64,000 nucleotides of DNA, from positions 620,001 through 684,000 of the forward strand of contig NW_027328872.1 in the NCBI RefSeq assembly GCF_048564905.1, in the 5' to 3' direction. Origin of the DNA: Vicugna pacos. Lineage: Eukaryota; Chordata; Mammalia; Artiodactyla; Camelidae. Positions 34,701 through 47,577 of the stretch are shown piece by piece. The notes below the pieces were generated by a model. That model made no database searches, was not told the DNA's origin, and was given only the letters and a program-made list of their open reading frames with translations. The stretch's first letter is position 1. Each line of letters starts with the position of its first letter. A program made the position numbers and the translations under genes.

Positions 34701-36997
34701 TTTTAGGGCTATGTTAAGTGAAAATTTTAGACTCTTGTCTCTACGCAATTCCAAGGGATTTCTGTGAGGACAATTTCTCCTAGACATTGATGCCATATTC
34801 TGTTCCTGTGTGTGTTGTCTTGCATATCTCCAATTGCTGTTGTTGCTTTTGTTCTGATGAACAACCCATACTTTATCGATTAGCATAACTTCATTTTGAT
34901 TACGCTTATCTCACAATTCTGAAAGTGCGCAGGACACGGCCTCTTGTGGAAATGAGGATTCTAAAGATTCTCAGCTCTGCATTCTGCTCTATGTCATTTT
35001 GGAGTGTTTCCAAAACAGCAAACTGAGAGTGCGCTTGTGCTTTGTAGTGCCACGGGAATGTCCCAATGAAAGCAGTTCTTCCCAGTGCTTCTCTGTCTAC
35101 TGAAACAACAGTGGAAGCACATCCATGGATGTCACAAATCAGGGCCTGCTGGAATGATCCCGCAGACCGACCTTGGTGTCCTCGCTGCCGTACCGTGCCG
35201 GTGCCATCCAAAATGTAGCATCCGATTTTGGGAGATAGTGCTGAAGGAAATGCTTCCTCTTCTCACGCTGTGGACTTGGACCACTCTACCTTGTCCTATC
35301 ATCCTTGTGGCACGGGTGCACGAAGGCCACCACAGAGCTGTTGCGTGTCCTGTGCCTCAAACCAAACCATAATCCCAGCCCAGGTTTTGAATGTAGCAGA
35401 TCCTAAGGCTTTTCATTCTGATTTCAAACCCAAGGCCCCCTGGATCCCTCAGACCAGATGCACGATAGCTCTGATTCAGCCCCACACGTGCTCTATTGGC
35501 AAAATGCCCAATTGGTCCCTGGTCCTGCAGATGCACTGGGTGTGGCCATGGGACATATCGGTAATCTCAACAGCGCGACCAGTGTGGTTGATTTATCATT
35601 GGTACACTGTTCGGTTTGCTCTCTTGATTAGACCCACCACATCCCACCACACACTCCAGATCCCTGAGACTCAGCGTCTGCCAACAAACGTAGCCCTATA
35701 ACTCACTTACCGATGCCCCTGCTAACTGTAATTTGGCATCATGGATCTTGGTTTCAGAATCAACTGTGGGGATATTTTGCACTGGTTTCTTTGAGTTCTG
35801 TCAGCCAAGCATCTGCTGTGCACTCTTGTAAATCTCAGCACATCACCTTCAATCTCATGGCTCCTGTCCCCTTGAGAGGGTGCGTCCAAGTTAAACAGGG
35901 ATTCACCCTTGTTGGTCAGACCCTGCCCTGTTTTCCATTCCCTGCTTTGCCTTCTCCTGCTTCCAGGTGTCCTGAGGCCTCATCCTGTCTTTGGAAGTAA
36001 CAGACCTCTCTTCGGCAAGTGTCCTGTGCCAAAGGCTGGGTGAGTGGAATTTTACATTTCTCTGTACAAGGGAGCGCGTGAGTGCAGGTTGCACTTCTTC
36101 TCTGCCAACTGGGCATCGATGAATCAACACTATCCAGATACATTTCACAGAAATGTGATATTTGCTTAGCTCTTGGTTTCTATACAGCCGTGGTGGGAGG
36201 GGTTGTCCAAAGAAACCTGTTTTGACATTGTGTTGATATCGCACTTGCAGTCTTTAAGAATTTTAACAGAATTCATTTCCATGTTTTGGGAGTTATACGA
36301 AAATGAAGTTATTTTTTGAAACACACTAAATCGACCTAGAAGCCAGACTTGTCAATTTTGGTAACATTTTGTCAGCTCTACGGAAAACCTTGACAGATAG
36401 AATGCAAACTAGCAGTCCAAACTGTTAAAGGGGTCATGTCAGCTCTTTACGGTTGAAGCCTCCGAGACCAACAGGAACCATGAAATAACTATTGGAAACA
36501 TGAAATAACCCCCAACCTTGGATACACTTGGGCATGTGGTGCCCTTTAGTCCTATTTGTCACCTACTGGCCAATGTTGGCATTTCAAGGGGTAACATCCC
36601 TCTCTAGGAAAATACAAGAGGAAACAAACCAAATATATACATTTAGGTTTGAATCCAAAAGCACCTAGAGGCATTATAGCTAGTAGAACCCTGCTGCACT
36701 TATGCTTGTCTATGGAGAACCAGGTGTTCTTCTATCAGTGATGAGAACAGTTAATCTTCCGATCATGTTGGGTAAAGCCATTTAACGCAACCAAGTCTGC
36801 ACCCACATGATATAGTGCCCCCGGGGTCTTGACTCAAGTGAAAGACGATCCACATAAGCTGTGTCTTTAATGTCATTGGCGAATTTTATAGTGCAGTTCA
36901 CTTTCTGACTTGTACTATTTACCTATACTGTCTTGAAAAACTGAGGCCTAATACAGATTCAAGTTCAGTCAAAGATTCCCCTCACTTACCACACTCC
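31706..36997. repeat. Macrosatellite unit 7 (5,292 bp), paired with unit 10
   Basis: Nearly identical to unit 10 at an offset of 15,872 bp. Shared private variants include TTTGACACTCATG near 33676, CACATTCACTGAG near 34421, GCGTGTCCTGTG near 35344 and CACTTGCAG near 36242. Only scattered single-base differences separate the pair, for example near 32583, 33095 and 34201. Confidence 0.97.
33634..34605 (-). mobile_element. LINE-1 ORF1 fragment, antisense, decayed (unit 7)
   Basis: Here the last C-terminal piece is open from a methionine (33634-33843), showing TDRQIIKEFSSSKLLLKG, which aligns with the FTDKQKLREF...LKG end of mammalian L1 ORF1p. A lysine/arginine/glutamate-rich tail of about 40 residues follows and is not obviously L1. 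Confidence 0.78.
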
Positions 36998-39900
36998 CTT
37001 CACCCCAGGGAATACATAAACACAACATCTGCTGAATCTAGCGGAAGGCCATCGTTTCAAGGTGTGAGCTAAGTATTCAATTCCTATCTATTTCAGCCGA
37101 GACTATTTGACCTTTAAGGAGTTCACTGTTGTTCACAGAGTGTGAAGCTGGAGGAACTCTGATTCTAGGAGGAACTTGCCCTTCTCCTAATGGCTTTATT
37201 GCCGCTCAGGTACTGAACCTTCAAAATGGATGCGTGAGTTTAGGGGAGGGAAGGGCATGTGCTTACTAGCTAGGCCCAAACCTGGGAAAAGGCTTACCTG
37301 GGCTTGGTGAATTTTGGTCTGAATGGCTTGGGAAAGCCCCTTGGGACGTGTGGATTCTCACGACCTCTTCCAAGAACAGGAGCATTTTGATCATCTCTGC
37401 CATCTCTTCTCTTGCACACGTCAGGGACCTTGGACCCGTTCTTGGAGAAGAGAATTGAGGAACTTCCTCAAGTCCACGTTGGCACTCCGTAAGTTTCTGC
37501 CAGTATCAGCGAGGTTCAATATGTCTCCTGAATGTCTTTTGAGCCTGGTATCCTCTACAGCTGTCTCCACGCCAGTATTCTCCATTGTAACAGAACATCT
37601 CTCATCCTTGTGTTTGCATCTCTCCTCAATCCGTGCAGCCAGCTTTTCGGCCAGCTTCTCTTCGTGTCTCCCCTAAAGTCGACTTCACCAGGACTGGGCA
37701 AGTCTGAAAGTACCTCGGAGCCTCACCAGTAAGCTGATGACAGGCAAATCTTCCACTGTCTGCCCTTTCAGTTTCTGGAAACTGACCTGTGAACTCAGGT
37801 CTTTGGGCAGCAAAAGTATGTCGAACTTACACAGCTTCCCGGACCAAACAACTAAGCCAAGCTCCACAGAGGCCTGCAGCCCCTCCATCACACTGATCCA
37901 CCCACAGAACTCGGCCCGGTTACCTAGGATCCAACAGCCACAACAAGCCTCGTGGAACACACCAACATTCCACCTGGAATCCAACTGGTAACTGCCATCC
38001 CCAATGGCTGCTGCATCTTGTCAGTGTTTGGGGAGGGGCTGCATCCGACGAGAGGTTCCTAAAGTAAATGTGGTCTGCCCACTAGCGTCCCATGGGCCTT
38101 TCTTCTTCCCTCTTTCCTTTTGTTCAGATCTGTATGCACAGTACCAATGGAGAGAAGTGTGTCCCTTTTCAGTTGAAGGTTTCACACGTCTTTAAACTTT
38201 CTAAGAGTTCACAGTACACAGAGACCCAGTAAAGGAGACTTATGTTCCTATAATATCCGTACAACCGGAATACATATGCGTCGCATGATTTCTGCTGAAA
38301 AACCCACACTCTCAGGACATGGATCTATTGGTTTCATGGGGGCTGAATTTCCAAGAAATGAAACCAACCCCAATGTGCACTTTACTGTCTGTCTCTTTTG
38401 CTCTTAGTACACTTTGGCAGAGCTACTTGCCTTTGTTATAGGCTTCTTACAGTTCTTCTCTACTTAGTGTAAAATATGGCATTCCTTCATCCTGTTGGAA
38501 GACATACAAGACTACATCACGGACTAGGAATCCATTGGATTCCAAATCGGCATTTGTGTGAGGTCACGATATGCTCTTATGAATCTATATTTACGAATAT
38601 GAATGCACGCCTCTGATTTCCGAATACAAGTGTGCTGAGTACATGCAAGCCGCAATAATGGGACGATGCGTGCTGAATGATCCTTGACATCACCTTGAGT
38701 ATTTTCTTTTGAATAATCATGTTTCCCATGGTATATGTCAGCCAACCGTACCATTTTGGTGCATGTTTGTTGGTTTGATTCTTTGTTGGTCTGCTTCTCG
38801 CTTGTTTTGCAAACACGTCAGGACATGCATCTCTCCTTTCGCTTCAAACAGAGAGTCAAATAAGCTGATTCACTTAAGAGAGTGCTTCCAATCACCTATG
38901 ATTTCCTGCTTCCCTCTCCAATCTTTAAGGTTTTGATGTCCTCCTTGCCTTCTTCTTGTTTCTTCTTTGCCACTCATGCTCTTCTTGCATTTCCAATAAT
39001 GGTTTTCTTCTTTCCATTTCATCTTGCTGCTTTTCTATTCCGGGGAGTATTCTCAACCTTCCTTTTAGAAGAAGTTTTGAACTGCTGAATTCTTTTATGA
39101 TTTGCCGGTCTGTGGATTGCTCTAGCTCTGCCGTTATTAGAAATGGTGGTCATGTGGCATAGGCTACCCTAGGTGGCAGCCTTTGGCCATTCAGGATATG
39201 GTCTGTGTCCTGGCACTCCTCCCTGTCCTGCAATATTGCTGCCGAGTTATAAGCTGAAACCCCTCTGGAGGTTCCCTTGTGACTATGTTGTTTCCTCCAG
39301 GTGCATTTTAAATCACTGTGATATTCGTGAACTTTGTTGATTGGAATCATACAGCTGCTTGTAGGTCTATTGTGATTCCACCTCCTTTGGATGCTGTGTA
39401 ATTCCTGAATTCGCATAGATGATTTTTTCTTGGCTTTCAACAAGTTTCAGTCTGATATTTCTACAGATAAATTTTCAGACATATTTTATATCTTTATCTC
39501 TTGCTTTTCCATATGGGACTCTTATGAATTCTAGTCTTTCATGCCCTGTCTTAACCCAGGATACAACAGCAATATTTTCATTGTTTCACACTTGATTTCC
39601 TATGTCCGAATCTGACCGAGGGATTTCTGTTCCCCTGTCTTCACAGTCATTCACGCGTCCCTCTGCATTATCTAGTCTGCTAAGGACTGAATTTTAGCCC
39701 TGATATTATCACATCCACTGAGTTTTCTGATATCTTTTGGCTCTTCTTTAGACTTTCTCTTCCCCTTTTCTGGTATTCTGCCTTTTGTGATTCTGAGACC
39801 CTTTTGTTCTTCAGTGTTTTCCTGACCTCCATTTTCAACACTTGGACTGCATAGCGTTTTGCAGTCTAGTTGTTTGAAAGCTTATCTTTTGGGCCTTCAA

Positions 39901-42287
39901 TATCTTTGGAACTGAAAATGGTACTTCCTATTTCTTTTACTGTACTTCTTCAGCTCTACTGGTCAGGAAATATCAGGTATCTAATGTAGATTTTTAGGGC
40001 TATGTTAAGTGAAAATTTTAGACTCTTGTCTCTACGCAATTCCAAGGGATTTCTGTGAGGACAATTTCTCCTAGACTTTGATGCCATATTCTGTTCCTGT
40101 GTGTGTTGTCTGGTATATCTCCAATTACTGGTGTTGCATTTGTTGTGATGAAAACCCATACTATTTCGATTAGCATAACTTCATTTTGATTACGCTTATC
40201 TCACAATTCTGAAAGTGCGCAGGACACGGCCTCTTGTGGAAATGAGGATTCTAAAGGTTCTCAGCTCTGCATTCTGCTCTATGTCATTTTGGAGTGTTTC
40301 CAAAACAGCAAACTGAGAGTGCGCTTGTGCTTTGTAGTGCCACGGGAATGTCCCAATGAAAGCAGTTCTTCCCAGAGCTTCTCTGTCTACTGAAACACCA
40401 GTGGAAGCACATCCATGGATGTCACACATCAGGGCCTGCTGGAATGATCCCGCAGACCGACCTTGGTGTCCTCGCTGCCGTACCGTGCCGGTGCCATCCA
40501 AAATGTAGCATCCGATTTTGGGAGATAGTGCTGAAGGAAATGCTTCCTCTTCTCACGCTGTGGACTTGGACCACTCTACCTTGTCCTATCATCCTTGTGG
40601 CACGGGTGCACGAAGGCCACTACAGAGCTGTTGCGCATCCTGTGCCTCAAACCAAACCATAATCCCAGCCCAGGTTATGAATGTAGCAGATCCTAAGGCT
40701 TTTCATTCTGATTTCAAACCCAAGGCCCCCTGGATCCCTCAGACCAGATGCACGATAGCTCTGATTCAGCCCCACACGTGCTCTATTGGCAAAATGCCCA
40801 ATTGGTCCCTGGTCCTGCAGATGCACTGGGTGTGGCCATGGGACATATCGGTAATCTCAACCGCGCGACCAGTGTGGTTGATTTATCATTGGTACACTGT
40901 TCGGTTTGCTCTCTTGATTAGACCCACCACATCCCACAACGCACTCCAGATCCCTGAGACTCAGCGTATGCCATCAACCGTAGCCCTATACCTCACTTAC
41001 CGATGCCCCTGCTAACTGTAATTTGGCATCACGGATCTTGGTCTCAGAATCAAATGTGGGGATATTTTGCGCTGGTTTCTTTGAGTTCTGTCAGCCAAGC
41101 ATCTGCTGTGCACTCTTGTAAATCTCAGCACATCACCTTCAATCTCATGCCTCCTGTCTGCTTGAGAGGGTGCGTCCAAGTTAAACAGGGTTTCACCCTT
41201 GTTGGTCAGACCCTGCACTGGTTTCCAATCCCTGCTTTGCCTTCTCCTGATTCCAGGTGTCCTGAGGCCTCATCCTGTCTTTGGAAGTAACAGACCTCTC
41301 TTCGGCAAGTGTCCTGTGCCAAAGGCTGGGTGAGTGGAGTTTTACATTTCTCTGTACAATCGAGCATGTGAGTGCAGGTTGCACTTCTTCTCTGCCAACT
41401 GGGCATCGATGAATCAACACTATCCAGATACATTTCACAGAAATGTGATATTTGCTTAGCTCTTGGTTTCTATACAGCCGTGGTGGGAGGGGTTGTCCAA
41501 AGAAACCTGTTTTGACATTGTGTTGATATCTCATTTGCAGTCTTTAAGAATTTTAACAGAATTCATTTCCATGTTTTGGGAGTTATACGAAAATGAAGTT
41601 ATTTTTTGAAACACACTACATCGACCTACAAGCCAGACTTGTCAATTTTGGTAACATTTTGTCAGCACTACGGAAAACCTAGACAGATAGAATGCAAACT
41701 AGCAGTCCAAACTGTTAAAGGGGTCATGTCAGCTCTTTACGGTTGAAGCCTCCGAGACCAACAGGAACCATGAAATAACTATTGGAAACATGAAATAACC
41801 CCCAAACTTGGATACATTTGGGCATGTGGTGCCCTTTAGTCCTATTTGTCACCTACTGGCCAATGTTGGCCTTTCAAGGGGTAACATCCCTCTCTAGGAA
41901 AATACAAGAGGAAACAAACCAAATATATACATTTAGGTTTGAATCCAAAAGCACCTAGAGGCATTATAGCTAGGAGAACCCTGCTGCAGTTATGCTTTTC
42001 TATGGAGAACCAGGTGTTATTCTATCAGTGATGAGAACAGTTAATCTTCCGATCATGTTGGGTAAAGCCATTTAACGCAACCAAGTCTGCACCCACATGA
42101 TATAGTGCCCCCGGGGGCTTGACTCAAGTGAAAGACGATCCACATAAGCTGTGTCTTTAATGTCATTGGCGACTTTTACAGTACACTTCACTTTCTGACT
42201 TGTACTATTTACCTATACTGTCTTGTAAAACTGAGGCCTAATACAGATTCAAGTTCAGTCAAAGATTCCCCTCACTTACCACACTCC
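36998..42287. repeat. Macrosatellite unit 8 (5,290 bp), paired with unit 11; mosaic tail
   Basis: The first about 3.5 kb pairs with unit 11 at a 15,872 bp offset, including a shared 1 bp deletion (TGTGGTCTGCC near 38071) and GTCACACATCAGG near 40422. After about 40.6 kb it switches to variants typical of unit 5, with a short patch near 41360 resembling units 3/4. A second 1 bp deletion near 40151 is private. Confidence 0.97.
38925..39896 (-). mobile_element. LINE-1 ORF1 fragment, antisense, decayed (unit 8)
   Basis: Same fragment. It shares ATATCTTTATC and the CACACTTGATTTCC variant (39480-39600) with unit 11. Confidence 0.78.
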
Positions 42288-45200
42288 CTTTACCCCAGGG
42301 AAGACATAAACACAACATTTGCTGAATCTAGCTGAAGGCCATCGTTTCTAGGTGTGAGTTAGTATTCAATTCCTATCTATTTCAGCCGAGATTATTTGAC
42401 CTTTAAGGAGTTCACTGTTGTTCACAGAGTGTGAAGCTGGAGGAAATCTGATTCTAGGAGGGACTTGACCTTCTCCTAATGGCTTCATTGCCGCTCAGGT
42501 ACTGAACCTTCAAAATGGATGCATGAGTGGAGGGGAGGGAAGTGCAAGTGCTTGATAGCTAGGCCCAATCCTGGGAAAAGGCTTACCTGGGCTTGGTGAA
42601 TTTTGGTCTGAATGGCTTGGGAAGGCCCCTTGGGACGTGTGGATTCTCACGACCTCTTCCAAGAACAGGAGCGTTTTGATCATCTCTGCCATCTCTTCTC
42701 TTGCACACGTCAGGGACCTTGGACCCGTTCTTGGAGAAGAGAATTGAGGAACTTCCTCAAGTCCACGTTGGCACTCCGTATGTTTCTGCCAGTATCAGCG
42801 AGGTTCAATATGTCTCCTGAATGTCTTTTGAGCCTGGTATCCTCTACAGCTGTCTCCACGCCAGTATTCTCCATTGTAGCAGAACATCTCTCATCCATGT
42901 GTTCGCATCTCACCTCAATCCGTGCAGCCAGCTTTTCGGCCAGCTTCTCTTCGTGACTCCCCTAAAGTCGACTTCACCAGGACTGGGCAAGTCTGAAAGT
43001 ACCTCGGAGCCTCACCAGTAAGCTGATGACAGGCAGATCTTCCACTGTCTGCCCTTTCAGGTTCTGGAAACTGACCTGTGCACTCAGGTCTTTGGGCAGC
43101 AAAAGTATCTCGAACTTACACAGCTTCCCGGACCAAACACCTAAGCCAAGCTCCACAGAGGCCTGCAGCCCCTCCATCACACTGATCCACCCACAGAACT
43201 CGGCCCGGTTACCTAGGATCCAACAGCCACAACAAGCCTCGTGGAACACACCAACATTCCACCTGGAATCCAACCGGTAAATGCCATCCCCAATGGCTGC
43301 TGCATCTTGTCAGTGTTGGGGGAGGGGCTGCATCCGACGAGAGGTTCCTATAGTAAATGTGGTTCTGCCCACTAGCGTCCCATGGGGCTTTCTTCTTCCC
43401 TCTTTCCTTTTGTTCAGATCTGTATGCACAGTACCAATGGAGAGAAGTGTGTCCCTTTTCAGGTGAAGGTTTCACACGTCTTTAAACTTTCTAAGAGTTC
43501 ACAGTACAAAGAGACCCAGTAAAGGAGACTTATGTTCCTATAATATCCGTACAACCGGAATACATATGCGTCGCATGATTTCTGCTGAAAAACCCACACT
43601 CTCAGGACATGGATCTATTTGTTTCATGGGGGCTGAAATTCCAAGAAATGAAACCAACCCCAATGTGCACTTTACTGTCTGTCTCTTTTGCTCTTAGTAT
43701 ACTTTGGCAGAGCTACTTGCCTTTGTTATAGGCTTCTTACAATTCTTCTCTACGTATTGTAGAATATGGCATTCTTCATCCTGTTGGAAGACATACAAGA
43801 CTACATCATGGACTAGGAAACCATTGGATTCCAAATCGGCATTTGGGTGAGGTCACGATATGCTCTTATGAATCTATATTTACGAATATGAATGCACGCC
43901 TCTGATTTCCGAATACAAGTGTGCTGAGTACATGCAAGCCGCAATACTGGGTCGATGCATGCTGAATGATCCTTGACATCACCTTGAGTATTTTCTTTTG
44001 AATAATCATGTTTCCCATGGTATATGTCAGCCAACCGTACCATTTTGGTGCATGTTTGTTGGTTTGATTCTTTGTTGGTCTGCTTCTCGCTTGTTTTGCA
44101 AACTCGTCAGGACATGCATCTCTCCTTTCGCTTCAAACAGAGAGTCAAATAAGCTGATTCACTTAAGAGAGTGCTTCCAATCACCTATGATTTCCTGCTT
44201 CCCTCTCCAATCTTTAAGGTTTTGATGTCCTCCTTGCCTTCTTCTTGTTTCTTCTTTGCTACTCATGCTCTTCTTTCATTTCCAATAATGGTTTTCTTCT
44301 TTCCATTTCATCTTGCTGCTTTTCTATTCCGGGGAGTATTCTCAACCTTCCTTTTAGAAGAAGTTTTGAACTGCTGAATTCTTTTATGATTTGCCGGTCT
44401 GTGGATTGCTCTAGCTCTGCCGTTATTAGAAATGGTGGTCATGTGGCATAGGCTACCCTAGGTGGCAGCCTTTGGCCATTCAGGATATGGTCTGTGTCCT
44501 GGCACTCCTCCCTGTCCTGCAATATTGCTGCCGAGTTATAAGCTGAAACCCCTCTGGAGGTTCCCTTGTGACTATGTTGTTTCCTCCAGGTGCATTTTAA
44601 ATCACTGTGATATTCGTGAACTTTGTTGAATGGAATCATACAGCTGTTGGTAGGTCTATTGGGATTCCACCTCCTTTGGATGCTGTGTAATTCCTGAATT
44701 CGCATAGATGATATTTTCTTGGCTTTCAACAAGTTTCAGTCTGATATTTCTACAGATAAATTTTCAGACATATTTTATTTCTTTATCTCTTGCTTTTCCA
44801 TCTGGGACTCTTATGATTTCTAGTCTTTCATGCCCTGTCTTAACCCAGGATACAACAGCAATATTTTCATTGTTTTGCACTTGCTTTCCTATGTCCGAAT
44901 CTGACCGAGGGATTTCTGTTCCCCTGACTTCACAGTCATTCACGCGTCCCTCTGCATTATCTAGTCTGCTAAGGACTGAATTTTAGCCCTGATATTATCA
45001 CATCCACTGAGTTTTCTGATATCTTTTGGCTCGTCTTTAGACTTTCTCTTCCCCTTTTCTGGTATTCTGCCTTTTGTGATTCTGAGACCCTTTTGTTCTT
45101 CAGTGTTTTCCTGACCTCCATTTTCAACACTTGGACTGCATAGCGTTTTGCAGTCTAGTTGTTTGAAAGCTTATCTTTTGGGCCTTCAATATCTTTGGAA

Positions 45201-47577
45201 CTGAAAATGGTACTTCCTATTTCTTTTACTGTACTTCTTCATCTCTACTGGTCAGGTAATCTCAGGTATCTAATGTAGATTTTTAGGGCTATGTTAAGTG
45301 AAAATTTTAGACTCTTGTCTCTACGCAATTCCAAGGGATTCCTGTGAGGACAATTTCTCCTAGACATTGATGCCATATTCTCTTCCTGTGTGTGTTGTCT
45401 GGTATATCTCCAATTGCTGGTGTTGCATTTGTTGTGATGAACAACCCATACTATTTCGATTAGCATAACTTCATTTTGATCACGCTTATCTCACAATTTT
45501 GAAAGTGCGCAGGACACGGCCTCTTGTGGAAATGAGGATTCTAAAGGTTCTCAGCTCTGCATTCTGCTCTATGTCATTTTGCAGTGTTTCCAAAACAGCA
45601 AACTGAGAGTGCGCTTGTGCTTTGTAGTGCCACGGGAATGTCCCAATTAAAGCAGTTCTTCCCAGAGCTTCTCTGTCTACTGAAACACCAGTGGAAGCAC
45701 ATCCATGGATGTCACAAATCAGGGCCTGCTGGAATGATCCCGCAGACCGACCTTGGTGTCCTCGCTGCCGTACCGTGCCGGTGCCATCCAAAATGTAGCA
45801 TCAGATTTTGGGAGATAGTGCTGAAGGAAATGCTTCCTCTTCTCACGCTGTGGACTTGGACCACTCTACCTTGTCCTATCATCCTTGTGGCACGGGTGCA
45901 CGAAGGCCACCACAGAGCTGTTGCGCATCCTGTGCCTCAAACCAAACCATAATCCCAGCCCAGGTTATGAATGTAGCAGATCCTAAGGCTTTTCATTCTG
46001 ATTTCAAACCCAAGGACCCCTGGATCCCTCAGACCAGATGCACGATAGCTCTGATTCAGCCCAACACGTGCTCTATTATCAAAATGCCCATTTGGTCCCT
46101 GGTCCTGCAGATGCACTGGGTGTCGCCATGGGACAGTTCGGTAATCTCAACTGCGCGACCAGTGTGGTTGATTTATCATTGGTACACTGTTCGGTTTGCT
46201 CTCTTGATTAGACCCACCACATCCCACAACGCACTCCAGATCCCTGAGACTCAGCGTATGCCATCAACCGTAGCCCTATACCTCACTTACCGATGCCCCT
46301 GCTAACTGTAATTTGGCATCACGTATCTTAGTCTCAGAATAAACTGTGGGGATATTTTGCGCTGGTTTCTTTGAGTTCTGTCAGCCAAGCATCTGCTGTG
46401 CACTCTTGTAAATCTCAGCACATAACCTTCAATCTCATGTCTCCTGTACACTTGAGAGGGTGCGTCCAAGTTAAACAGGGTTTCACCCTTGTTGGTCAGA
46501 CCCTGCACTGGTTTCCATTCCCTGCTTTGCCTTCTCCTGCTTCCAGGTGTCCTGAGGCCTCATCCTGTCTTTGGAAGTAACAGACCTCTCTTCGGCAAGT
46601 GTCCTGTGCCAAAGGCTGGGTGAGTGGAGTTTTACATTTCTCTGTACAATGGAGCGCGTGAGTGCAGGTTGCACTTCTTCTCTGCCAACTGGGCATCGAT
46701 GAATTAACACTATCCAGATACATTTCACAGAATTGTGATATTTGCTTAGCTCTTGGTTTCTATACAGCCGTGGTGGGAGGGGTTGTCCAAAGAAACCTGT
46801 TTTGACATTGTGTTGATATCTCATTTGCAGTCTTTAAGAATTTTAACAGAATCCAATTCCATGTATTGGGAGTTATACGAAAATGAAGTTATTTTTTGAA
46901 ACACACTAAATCGACCTAGAAGCCAGACTTGTCAATTTTGGTAACATATTGTCAGCTCTACGGAAAACCTAGACAGATAGAATGCAAACTAGCAGTCCAA
47001 ACTGTTAAAGGGGTCATGTCAGCTCTTTACGGTTGAAGCCTCCGAGACCAACAGGAACCGTGAAATAACTATTGGAAACATGAAATAACCCCCAACCTTG
47101 GATACACTTGGGCATGTTGTGCCCTTTAGTCCTATTTGTCACCTACTGGCCAATGTTGGCATTTCAAGGGGTAACATCACTCTCTAGGAAAATACAAGAG
47201 GAAACAAACCAAATATATACATTTAGGTTTGAATCCAAAAGCACCTAGAGGCCTTATAGCTAGGAGAACCCTGCTGCAGTTATGCTTGTCTATGGAGAAC
47301 CAGGTGTTCTTCTATCAGTGATGAGAACAGTTAATCTTCCGATCATGTTGGGTAAAGCCATTTAACGCAACCAAGTCTGCACCCACATGATATAGTGCCC
47401 CCGGGGGCTTGACTCAAGTGAAAGACGATCCACATAAGCTGTGTCTTTAATGTCATTGGCGACTTTTACAGTACACTTCACTTTCTGACTTGTACTATTT
47501 ACCTGTACTGTGTTGAAAAACTGAGGCCTAATACAGATTCAAGTTCAGTCAAAGATTCCCCTCACTTAACACACTCC
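42288..47577. repeat. Macrosatellite unit 9 (5,290 bp), second half paired with unit 6
   Basis: Two 1 bp deletions (near 42359 and 43774) explain its length. Its first about 3 kb is not the partner of unit 6, but from about 45.26 kb it is, at an offset of 15,872 bp. It also has several private changes between about 45.47 and 45.81 kb. Confidence 0.97.
44214..45185 (-). mobile_element. LINE-1 ORF1 fragment, antisense, decayed (unit 9)
   Basis: Same fragment. The C-terminal-domain frame is at 44439-44732. Confidence 0.78.
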
